Positions 1-5,407 of a DNA stretch of 5,861 bases are shown here, in pieces. Under the pieces are notes generated by a model, which saw nothing but the letters and a program-made list of their open reading frames with translations, did not search any database and was not told the DNA's origin. Origin of the DNA: Acidimicrobiales bacterium. Lineage in GTDB: Bacteria; Actinomycetota; Acidimicrobiia; Acidimicrobiales; Poriferisodaliceae. Each line of letters starts with the position of its first letter. Position 1 is the first letter of the stretch. The stretch lies in the NCBI GenBank assembly GCA_020631315.1, contig JAHDHM010000179.1, positions 1-5,861 on the forward strand, in the 5' to 3' direction. The translations under genes and the position numbers were made by a program.

Positions 1-454
1 CGGCTTTCAGGAGCTGGAGCGCCGTGTCGTTGGCCGCTTCCTTGTCCATGTCGAGGTGGTGCCGCAGGTGCTCGGTGACCTGGCGGCCGATGCGTACGAC
101 CGGGTTGAGGGAGGTCATCGGGTCCTGGAAGACCATCGAGATCTCGCGACCCCAGTACTCACGCATCTGCTTCGGGCGCAGATCGAGCATCTCCTTGCCC
201 TGGTAGCGAACGGAGCCCTCGGTGATGACGTTGGAGCCGAGGTTGAGCTTCATGATCGTGCGAGACAGCACGGTCTTGCCCGATCCGGACTCGCCGACCA
301 CGCCGAGGGTCTTGCCCCGGTCGAGCGTGAAGGTCACACCGTCGACGGCTCGGACGAGCCCCCGTGGCGTGCTGAAGTGGGTCTTGAGGTCGTTCACGAC
401 CAGCAGCGGCTCGTTGCCGAGTGCACTGTTCGTGGTCGTAGCGTCCGACGCCAA
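1..454 (-). CDS. Oligopeptide/dipeptide ABC transporter ATP-binding protein (DppD/OppD-like), N-terminal part
   Basis: This is the cytoplasmic ATPase subunit of a peptide- or nickel-type ABC importer. It hydrolyses ATP to drive uptake through two membrane permeases fed by a binding protein. About 151 residues are visible. Walker A GESGSGKT is at residues 54-61, and the Q-loop with the family-typical VFQDPMTSLNP is at 108-118. The strand LLVVNDLKTHF near residue 17 is the usual first beta strand. The ABC signature, Walker B and the C-terminal oligopeptide/dipeptide transporter extension lie beyond the window edge. I chose a TTG start because GAGGGGG (460-466) sits five bases upstream of it, and no ATG or GTG fits before the first beta strand. 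A promoter lies at 530-558. The subfamily call is firm from the Q-loop region; the substrate cannot be read from this fragment. Permease and binding-protein genes are not in view. Confidence 0.93.
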   Translation of the reverse strand, partial: MASDATTTNSALGNEPLLVVNDLKTHFSTPRGLVRAVDGVTFTLDRGKTLGVVGESGSGKTVLSRTIMKLNLGSNVITEGSVRYQGKEMLDLRPKQMREYWGREISMVFQDPMTSLNPVVRIGRQVTEHLRHHLDMDKEAANDTALQLLKA

Positions 455-498
455 CGTGTCCCCCTCGAGTTGATCCCCGGCACGAACCCCTCGTGCCC

Positions 499-523
499 GT
501 CGCGTGACTGCCGTCACAGCGAC
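499..523 (-). promoter_or_regulatory. Inverted repeat at the predicted transcript start of the ABC transporter gene (operator or 5' UTR hairpin)
   Basis: GTGAC (504-508) and GTCAC (513-517) form perfect arms around a 4-base centre. The symmetry extends outward with GTCGC (499-503) against GCGAC (519-523), with a single unpaired base at 518. The element begins almost exactly at the transcription start expected from the -10 box at 530-535. It could be a repressor operator overlapping +1, or a ten-base-pair RNA hairpin with a tetraloop at the 5' end of the mRNA. The symmetry is seen directly; the function is inferred. Confidence 0.5.
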
Positions 524-529
524 AGCGGC

Positions 530-558
530 ACCTTAGGGTCCGGCCTCGCGAGGGTCAA
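530..558 (-). promoter_or_regulatory. Predicted sigma70-type promoter for the ABC transporter gene
   Basis: On the minus strand, TTGACC (553-558) matches the -35 consensus TTGACA at five of six positions. It is followed after exactly 17 bases by TAAGGT (530-535), which fits the actinobacterial -10 form TAnnnT. The expected transcription start is near 523, giving a leader of about 70 bases before the TTG start codon. This suggests the transporter is transcribed separately from the dehydrogenase gene upstream. Confidence 0.6.
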
Positions 559-613
559 ACACACCCCGGCACAAAGTCGCGGGACCGCAACATCGGCGTC
601 ACAACCGCGAAAG

Positions 614-647
614 TGCAGGTCACAGCCGATTTGTGCGGTGACCTGCA
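614..647 (-). terminator. Perfect 10-bp inverted repeat downstream of the dehydrogenase gene; probable terminator, possibly an operator
   Basis: The arms TGCAGGTCAC (614-623) and GTGACCTGCA (638-647) are perfectly complementary around a 14-base loop. The element starts 15 bases past the dehydrogenase stop codon. On the minus strand the stem is followed by a short CTTTCG stretch rather than a long T run. It could therefore be an actinobacterial-style terminator with a weak U tract. It lies about 55 bases upstream of the transporter -35 box, so a regulator-binding site is a reasonable alternative. Confidence 0.5.
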
Positions 648-662
648 ACGGTGTACAAGCCC

Positions 663-1727
663 TCAGTCCGGCCAGCGCCGACCCACTGCGTCGGCGGCCT
701 GGCGGAGCTCGGCCCAGGTGGCGTCATCGACGGGAATGCCCGTGCTGCGGGCGCTCCGGCTGCGCCGCTCGGGCTCACCGGGCGTGAGCACCTCCGTCGC
801 GTCTGCCGTGGTCGGCGTGCTGCGGATGCCGTCGAGGAACGCAGCGGCGACGTCGGAGAACGACGCGTCGGCGATGCCGAGGCCGGCCGGGTCGATCGCG
901 ATCGTCACCATCGAGTTGAGGACACTGTCGTCGAGCTCGGGTGCCAGCGGCCCCTCGTGCACCATCGTGGTGCCGCCGATGAGCGCGGCACCGAGCAGCT
1001 CACAGGCCATCGCGAGCCCACTCCCCTTGTGGTCGCCCATGGCCACGAGCGCGCCGAGCGGCTCACCGAACATCGTCGTCGGATCATCGGTGAGCCGACC
1101 GTCCGCGTCGACCACGGTGCCAGGAGGGACGGTGCGTCCTTCGTTCATCGCGACCCGTGCCTTGCCGAGCGCGATGCGGCTCGTCGCGAAGTCGAGCACG
1201 AACGGGCATGCGGGATCGTCGGTCGGGATCGCCACGCAGTACGGGTTCGTGCCGAAGCGGCCCTGTCGCCCACCGAACGGTGCGACGACCGAGACGTGCC
1301 CGGCGACGTTCACGAAGTGGATCGAGACGAGGCCCGCTGCGGCGACCATCTCGCCCCAGTGGCCGATGCGGCCGATGTGGAAGCTGTCGCGCAGGCCGAC
1401 CAGGGCGATGCCGTGCTCGCGGCATCGCCGAATCGCCAGCTCGGTCGCGTCGTGACCGGTCACCTGACCGAACGCGGCGTTGCCGTCCATGACCACCACC
1501 GCGCCGAGGTCCGAGGCGACCGTCGCGTTGCCGCCGACGTGCAGCAGGCCACGCTGCGCCCGGTCGACGTACAGGGGCAGCATGCCGACGCCGTGCGAAT
1601 CGTGGCCGGCGAGATTGGCACCGACGAGCTGGTCGGCGACCAGAGCCTGCTCCCGTGGCGGGGAGCCGAGCCCGGCACACACGTCACGGACGGCCTCGTG
1701 CAGCTCTCGTGGATGAATCGTCGGCAT
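663..1727 (-). CDS. Ldh2-family NAD(P)-dependent malate/L-lactate-type dehydrogenase
   Basis: This is a cytoplasmic oxidoreductase of the malate/L-lactate dehydrogenase family that also includes YlbC/AllD, YiaK, sulfolactate dehydrogenase ComC and the cyclic imine reductase DpkA. Members interconvert 2-hydroxy and 2-oxo acids or reduce related imines. Counting from the ATG at 1727 the protein has 354 residues, normal for the family. Visible family blocks are DSHGV at 43-47 (its His aligns with the proposed catalytic His of YiaK), NAAFGQ at 83-88, HIGRIG at 117-122, GTNP at 159-162 and DHKGSGLA at 232-239. A family-typical PGEPERR tail region lies near residue 317. An in-frame GTG at 1781 would add 18 residues. 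I prefer the ATG because MPTIHPRELHEAV matches where relatives begin, although neither start has a strong ribosome binding site. The membrane-protein gene lies 90 bp upstream. The substrate cannot be assigned. Confidence 0.93.
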   Translation of the reverse strand: MPTIHPRELHEAVRDVCAGLGSPPREQALVADQLVGANLAGHDSHGVGMLPLYVDRAQRGLLHVGGNATVASDLGAVVVMDGNAAFGQVTGHDATELAIRRCREHGIALVGLRDSFHIGRIGHWGEMVAAAGLVSIHFVNVAGHVSVVAPFGGRQGRFGTNPYCVAIPTDDPACPFVLDFATSRIALGKARVAMNEGRTVPPGTVVDADGRLTDDPTTMFGEPLGALVAMGDHKGSGLAMACELLGAALIGGTTMVHEGPLAPELDDSVLNSMVTIAIDPAGLGIADASFSDVAAAFLDGIRSTPTTADATEVLTPGEPERRSRSARSTGIPVDDATWAELRQAADAVGRRWPD

Positions 1728-1732
1728 CTTGA

Positions 1733-1745
1733 CTCGCTGTGTTGG
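1733..1745. repeat. 13-bp direct repeat, copy 1
   Basis: CTCGCTGTGTTGG occurs here and again at 1782-1794, 49 bp away. On the minus strand this copy ends five bases before the preferred ATG start of the dehydrogenase. It would fall inside the coding region if the upstream GTG were used. Confidence 0.6.
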
Positions 1746-1781
1746 TCGCAGCGGGCTCGCGACGCCTCCGGCATCGCTCAC

Positions 1782-1794
1782 CTCGCTGTGTTGG
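1782..1794. repeat. 13-bp direct repeat, copy 2
   Basis: This is the second exact copy of CTCGCTGTGTTGG. On the minus strand it directly abuts the alternative GTG start at 1781. The two copies thus bracket the region between the two candidate starts of the dehydrogenase, in the spacer after the membrane-protein gene. Confidence 0.6.
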
Positions 1795-1817
1795 GCGGTT
1801 CGCGTTCGACGATCGTG

Positions 1818-2219
1818 TCAGACCTCGACGGCGTCCGCTCGTTCATGGTCCGTGGCCCGCAGGTGGACGGCCGCCCATGCGGCAAGGCCGATCGACACGA
1901 CCATCAACACCGTGTGCACCAGCTTGAACGAGGCGTCGTGGTTCGAGTCGAGCAGGATGCCGATGCCACGGATCAACCACCAGAGCACCGTGAAGCCGGC
2001 CAGGAACCAGCCCACGTCACCCAGCCGGTGATCGTGGCGGGCGGTGAAGACGGCGAGCAGCAGCCCACTGACGACGAACAGCAGGGCGACAGCCACACGC
2101 CATGTCGTACCGGTGGTCGTGAGGTCCTCGTCCGCGAGCACATTGCGGATCCGCGATGCCCAGACCGCGATGCTCCAGGCGGCGAGTGCGTAGAGGGGCA
2201 GACGAAGCCGATCGATCAC
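1818..2219 (-). CDS. Small predicted four-helix integral membrane protein of unknown function
   Basis: I do not recognise a named family, and no function is assigned. From the GTG at 2219 the protein has 133 residues. Hydrophobic segments suggest four membrane helices at about 7-22, 41-59, 69-90 and 100-119. Between helix 1 and helix 2 is a polar loop containing RIRNVLADEDL (23-33). Before helix 4 is a conserved-looking DSNHDASFKLVH stretch (91-102). The C-terminus is short and acidic. The reading frame stays open upstream to 2423, but that extension is arginine-rich, lies antisense to the kinase gene, and looks like a high-GC artefact. The GTG at 2219 is supported by a -10-like TACCGT seven bases upstream, which would make the message leaderless. 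A GTG at 2246 is the alternative. The gene could be co-transcribed with the dehydrogenase that follows. Confidence 0.7.
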   Translation of the reverse strand: MIDRLRLPLYALAAWSIAVWASRIRNVLADEDLTTTGTTWRVAVALLFVVSGLLLAVFTARHDHRLGDVGWFLAGFTVLWWLIRGIGILLDSNHDASFKLVHTVLMVVSIGLAAWAAVHLRATDHERADAVEV

Positions 2220-2226
2220 GACGGCG

Positions 2227-2232
2227 ACGGTA
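2227..2232 (-). promoter_or_regulatory. Predicted -10 element for a leaderless transcript of the membrane-protein gene
   Basis: On the minus strand TACCGT fits the TAnnnT -10 form. Seven bases separate it from the GTG at 2219, placing transcription start at the start codon. No clear -35 box or Shine-Dalgarno sequence is visible, consistent with leaderless expression, which is common in actinobacteria. Confidence 0.4.
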
Positions 2233-2254
2233 CCCGCCCCGACCACCGAGGCCG

Positions 2255-2260
2255 TAGCGT
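2255..2260 (+). promoter_or_regulatory. Predicted -10 element for a leaderless transcript of the kinase gene
   Basis: TAGCGT fits TAnnnT and is followed by six bases and then the GTG at 2267, so the start codon would be at about +1. No usable Shine-Dalgarno sequence precedes this GTG. Together with the minus-strand TACCGT at 2227-2232 it forms a symmetrical divergent arrangement in a 47-bp spacer. Confidence 0.42.
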
Positions 2261-2266
2261 CGAACC

Positions 2267-3145
2267 GTGTTCGTCGTTCCCGCGGGCCTGGCCCATCTGC
2301 GTGAGCACTCACGCGGTGCCGAGTGGCTGTCGGTCCTGGAACCGACCGTGGCTGCGGCCGTCGACCGGTGGGGCCTGACCGTCGGCGCGCCGTTCGACGG
2401 CTGTCACGTGTCGTGGACGGCACCGGCCGAACTTCCGGGCGGACATCCCGTCGTGGTGAAGGTCCCGTTCCCCCACGAGGAGAGCCGGCACGAAGCCGAG
2501 GCCTTGCGTCGCTGGGACGGCATCGGCGCGATCCGGCTGCTCGATGCCGACGAGGCCACGGGCGACCTCTTGCTGGAACGGGCGCAGCCCGGCCGGCCGC
2601 TCTCCTCGCTGCCCATGGACGAGGCGCTCGACGTCGTCGTCGCGCTTCTGCAGGTGCTCACGGTCCCCGCGAGTCGACCGTTCTCGGAGGTCACCGCCGA
2701 CGGCGAGCGATGGGCGGCGACGCTGACGGATCGATGGGAGCGAGCCGGGCGTCCGTACCCGCAGTGGGTGCTGCGGCAGACACTCGAGTTGCTCGACGGT
2801 GAGCTGCCGCGGGCACGCAGAGAGCCCAAGATGCTGCTCCACCAGGACCTGCACGGCGACAACATCGTCGAGTCCGCACGGGGCTGGCTGGCGATCGACC
2901 CGAAACCCGTCGTCGGCCCGATCGACTTCGCGGTCGCACCAGTCGTGCGATCCTTCGAGTTCGGCCACTCTCATGCGGCGGTGACTCGTCGCTTCGACCG
3001 GCTGGTGGACGAGCTCGAACTCGATGCGACCGCGGCGTTGACCTGGACGGCTGCTCAGACGCTGGCCTGGTCGACCGAGCCGTCAGAGTTCGCAGCGCTC
3101 CACCGTGAGTCGGTCGTGTGGCTGCTCGAGCGTGAGCTCGGCTGA
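2267..3145 (+). CDS. APH(6)/hydroxyurea-kinase-like aminoglycoside phosphotransferase family protein
   Basis: This predicted cytoplasmic small-molecule kinase uses ATP to phosphorylate an antibiotic-like hydroxyl. Its relatives are streptomycin 6-phosphotransferases and the hydroxyurea phosphotransferase of Streptomyces. It has 292 residues, close to family length. The N-terminal FVVPAGLAHLREHSRG is in the style of hydroxyurea-kinase relatives and supports the GTG start. The ATP-binding Lys lies in VVVKVPFPHEESRHEAEAL (Lys65, with a candidate partner Glu at 76 or 78). The catalytic loop is HQDLHGDN at 192-199, with Asp194 as base and Asn199 as metal ligand. The metal-binding Asp is Asp211 in AIDPK, the APH(6)-type replacement for the DxG motif. 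All key residues are present, so activity is expected. The true substrate is unknown, since many chromosomal members do not confer resistance. The 3' end overlaps the convergent c-di-GMP gene by 91 bp. Confidence 0.88.
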   Translation: MFVVPAGLAHLREHSRGAEWLSVLEPTVAAAVDRWGLTVGAPFDGCHVSWTAPAELPGGHPVVVKVPFPHEESRHEAEALRRWDGIGAIRLLDADEATGDLLLERAQPGRPLSSLPMDEALDVVVALLQVLTVPASRPFSEVTADGERWAATLTDRWERAGRPYPQWVLRQTLELLDGELPRARREPKMLLHQDLHGDNIVESARGWLAIDPKPVVGPIDFAVAPVVRSFEFGHSHAAVTRRFDRLVDELELDATAALTWTAAQTLAWSTEPSEFAALHRESVVWLLERELG

Positions 3146-5280
3146 GGCAGCCCGTGCCGATGCCGGGTCTCGGCGAGCACCAGGCGTGTGCTGGCGGCGT
3201 CGGCGGGTCGAGCGAAGTGATAGCCCTGGCAGTTCGTGATGCCGAGGCGGCGAAGGTGCGCGAGCTGCGCCTCGTTCTCGACACCCTCGGCCACGAGGCG
3301 AGCATCGAGTGACGCAGCGAGGCTCACGATGCCCTCCACGATGGTCGCCGCTCGGTTCTGCGTGCCCAAGCGGTCGACGAAGCTGCGGTCGATCTTGATC
3401 GTGTCGACGGCGAACTCGGCCAGGTACAGCAGCGAGGCGTAGCCGGTGCCGAAGTCGTCGATGGCGATGGCGATCCCCTGGCTGCGCAGCTCGTCCAACA
3501 CCTGTCGGCTGCGGACGGTGTCGTCGACGATGGTGGTCTCGGTCAGCTCGATCTCGAGGTGGCGGGCCGGGAGCCCGGTCTCCTCCATCGCGGTCAGGAT
3601 CCCGTCGAGGTAGGAGGCGTCCGTCACCTCGGTCGCCGAGGCGTTGATGCTCATCGCCGCAGTCGGCCCGAGGAGCCCGTCATGGACCCAGGCCGCAGCG
3701 GTCGCCATCGCGGTGCGTGCCACGAACCGGCCGATCTCGGGCATCAGGCCTCGGGACTCGGCCACGGGCACGAAGCGGTCGGGTCCGATGGCCCCCAGCT
3801 CGGGATGGGTCCATCGCAACAGCGCTTCGATGCCGACGACGCAGCCGGTGTGGAGGTCGAACTGCGGCTGGTAGGCCATCCACAGCTGCTCGGTCTCGAT
3901 CGCCTGCTCGAGCAACTGCGCCAGGGGTTCCTGCGCCGCGTCGTGATGCGGCTGGTCCCTGCCCGCCCGCAGGTGCGAGCGTTTCGCCGAATACATGTTG
4001 ATGTCGGCGTGTCGGACGAGCTCGTCGACGGCGGCCTGCACCTCCTCGACCGTGGCCGGCGACGACGTGTCGTGCAGCGCGACGCCGACGCTGGCGTTCA
4101 CCACCACCAGCTCGTCGTCGAGGGCGATCGGCTGACGAAGTGCGTCCTCCAGTCGGGTCGCGGCTGCGTGCACGTCCTGGCTGGTCGTCGCCGACACGAC
4201 GACCGCGAACTCGTCGCCGCCGAGTCGCGCAGCGAGGTCGCCGCGCCGCAGGTTGGTGCGCAGCCGTCGTGCGACCTCGACGAGCACCGCGTCGCCGGCG
4301 AGGTGGCCGAGGCTGTCGTTCACGGACTTGAAGCGGTCGAGGTCGAGGTAGACGATGCCGGTCGTCGGCGTCCTGGCCGCGGTCAGCAGATCGCCGACGC
4401 GGCGCATGAATGCGGCCCGGTTCGGGAGCCCGGTGAGCGGGTCGGTCTCGGCCCGGCGACGGAGGTCGTCGCGCAGGTTCCGGGCCTCGGTGGTGTCGCG
4501 GAGGTTGAGCACGACGCCGCTCACGGAACTGTCGTCGAGGAGAGAGCGGACGGCGACCGCGACCCACCGCCACTCGCCGGTCTCTCGTCGGAATCGGACC
4601 TCGGCGGTGAGCTGCTCGCCGTGGTGGGCGACCGCTCGCTCGAACAGGCCGATCCACGGGCCGGCGTCCTCGGGATGGATCCGTTGGTGGACGAACTCCC
4701 CGCCGTGCTCGTCGGCCGACGCCAAGCCGGTCAGGGAGGCGTACGCCGGGCTCGCGAGACGGATGCCGCCGGTTCGGTCGGTCACGACGATCGCGTCGGC
4801 ATTCGCTTCGATGAGCGCGTGCAGCCGCTGCTCGCTGTGGCCGAGCAGGGTTGTCTGGACCTCGAACGCTGCGGCGACGTGACGCAGCACGTCGATGGCC
4901 GACACCGTGCCCACACCCTCGCGGAACTGCACCAGCAGCTCGTCGGCGCCGTCCTGGACGCCCTCACGGATCAGCTGGAGCCCGAGTTCGACGACGTCTG
5001 CCTCAGCGTCGAGAGGATGATGCCGCTCCCAGAACGATGCGTCGAAGAGCTGCGCGACCGAGCGGCTGCTGTGCAGCGACCAGCCGGAACCCAAGCGACC
5101 CGTCATCGCCTCGTAGAAGTCGCGTCGGCTGATCGCCGCCGGACCATGTGGGCCCTCGACGACCATCGAGGTCAGATCCGAACGAGCCCGGAAGTGCTCG
5201 TCGAGATGCGCGCCGGGCATGGAGGCGGAGAGCACACGGCGAGGTACCGCAAGCGATCCGATCTTCGTGGTCCCAACCAC
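3055..5280 (-). CDS. PAS-GGDEF-EAL cyclic di-GMP synthase/phosphodiesterase with an N-terminal CBS-like region
   Basis: This predicted cytoplasmic signalling enzyme makes and/or degrades c-di-GMP; there are no membrane helices. Counting 741 residues from 5280: a CBS-pair-like region at about 36-143, a PAS domain at about 149-263, a coiled linker, GGDEF at about 278-435 and EAL at about 450-703. The synthase site GGDEF is intact (354-358), and an RxxD inhibitory site (Arg345-Asp348) sits five residues before it. The phosphodiesterase motif EAL (485-487) is intact, with Asn546, ELTE (578-581), DDFGTG (608-613), Lys629, AEGVE (664-668) and Gln685. Both activities are therefore possible. A Ser-rich tail of about 35 residues follows EAL and is encoded opposite the kinase gene. 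I chose the GTG at 5280 because AGGAG lies seven bases upstream; the in-frame GTG at 5286 is too close to it. The P450 gene lies 127 bp upstream. Confidence 0.95.
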   Translation of the reverse strand: MVGTTKIGSLAVPRRVLSASMPGAHLDEHFRARSDLTSMVVEGPHGPAAISRRDFYEAMTGRLGSGWSLHSSRSVAQLFDASFWERHHPLDAEADVVELGLQLIREGVQDGADELLVQFREGVGTVSAIDVLRHVAAAFEVQTTLLGHSEQRLHALIEANADAIVVTDRTGGIRLASPAYASLTGLASADEHGGEFVHQRIHPEDAGPWIGLFERAVAHHGEQLTAEVRFRRETGEWRWVAVAVRSLLDDSSVSGVVLNLRDTTEARNLRDDLRRRAETDPLTGLPNRAAFMRRVGDLLTAARTPTTGIVYLDLDRFKSVNDSLGHLAGDAVLVEVARRLRTNLRRGDLAARLGGDEFAVVVSATTSQDVHAAATRLEDALRQPIALDDELVVVNASVGVALHDTSSPATVEEVQAAVDELVRHADINMYSAKRSHLRAGRDQPHHDAAQEPLAQLLEQAIETEQLWMAYQPQFDLHTGCVVGIEALLRWTHPELGAIGPDRFVPVAESRGLMPEIGRFVARTAMATAAAWVHDGLLGPTAAMSINASATEVTDASYLDGILTAMEETGLPARHLEIELTETTIVDDTVRSRQVLDELRSQGIAIAIDDFGTGYASLLYLAEFAVDTIKIDRSFVDRLGTQNRAATIVEGIVSLAASLDARLVAEGVENEAQLAHLRRLGITNCQGYHFARPADAASTRLVLAETRHRHGLPQPSSRSSSHTTDSRWSAANSDGSVDQASV

Positions 5281-5287
5281 CGACACG

Positions 5288-5294
5288 CTCCTCC
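5288..5294 (-). promoter_or_regulatory. Ribosome binding site deciding the GGDEF-EAL start
   Basis: On the minus strand GGAGGAG is a strong Shine-Dalgarno sequence. AGGAG is seven bases from the GTG at 5280 but only one base from the GTG at 5286, so it favours the downstream start. It is the clearest ribosome binding site in the window. Confidence 0.7.
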
Positions 5295-5311
5295 ATCGGC
5301 ACCACGAGCGC

Positions 5312-5339
5312 GTTCGGACAGCGTTCCGGGGAACTGTTC
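5312..5339. promoter_or_regulatory. Cluster of GTTC/GAAC half-sites in the P450-to-GGDEF-EAL spacer
   Basis: GTTC occurs at 5312-5315, 5323-5326 and 5336-5339, and GAAC at 5331-5334. They form two overlapping inverted repeats: GTTCC-GG-GGAAC (5323-5334) and GAAC-T-GTTC (5331-5339). The cluster lies about 30 to 60 bases upstream of the GGDEF-EAL start, where a promoter or operator would be expected. It does not fit the usual actinobacterial LexA box spacing. I see no convincing -35/-10 pair beside it, so its role is inferred from symmetry and position only. Confidence 0.3.
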
Positions 5340-5407
5340 ACCTGTTGGACATCGAGATGCCCGACTCGAGCCGGACTGCCGACGGCGGCGTACGGCCGGC
5401 GTGAACG

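Noticed and set aside
56..787. Open frame of 243 codons on the plus strand across the intergenic region
   Set aside because: It runs antisense to the ABC ATPase and the end of the dehydrogenase and through the promoter and both palindromes, with no domain.
663..1781. Possible functional link of the dehydrogenase with the ABC transporter as one uptake-catabolism operon
   Set aside because: A probable terminator and an independent promoter separate them, and no substrate can be assigned to either, so a joint pathway is not supported.
651..2378. Open frame of 575 codons on the plus strand
   Set aside because: It is antisense to the dehydrogenase and membrane-protein genes, has an Arg/Asp/His-rich composition with no recognisable domain, and reflects the third-position GC bias of the real genes.
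2220..2423. 68-codon N-terminal extension of the membrane protein
   Set aside because: The extension is Arg/Pro-rich, antisense to the start of the kinase gene, and precedes the first membrane helix without any ribosome binding site. The GTG at 2219 fits better.
5361..5374. Near-palindrome CCGACTCGAGCCGG between the P450 and GGDEF-EAL genes
   Set aside because: It has one mismatch and no loop, so it cannot form a terminator hairpin. Short palindromes like this are expected by chance at this GC content.
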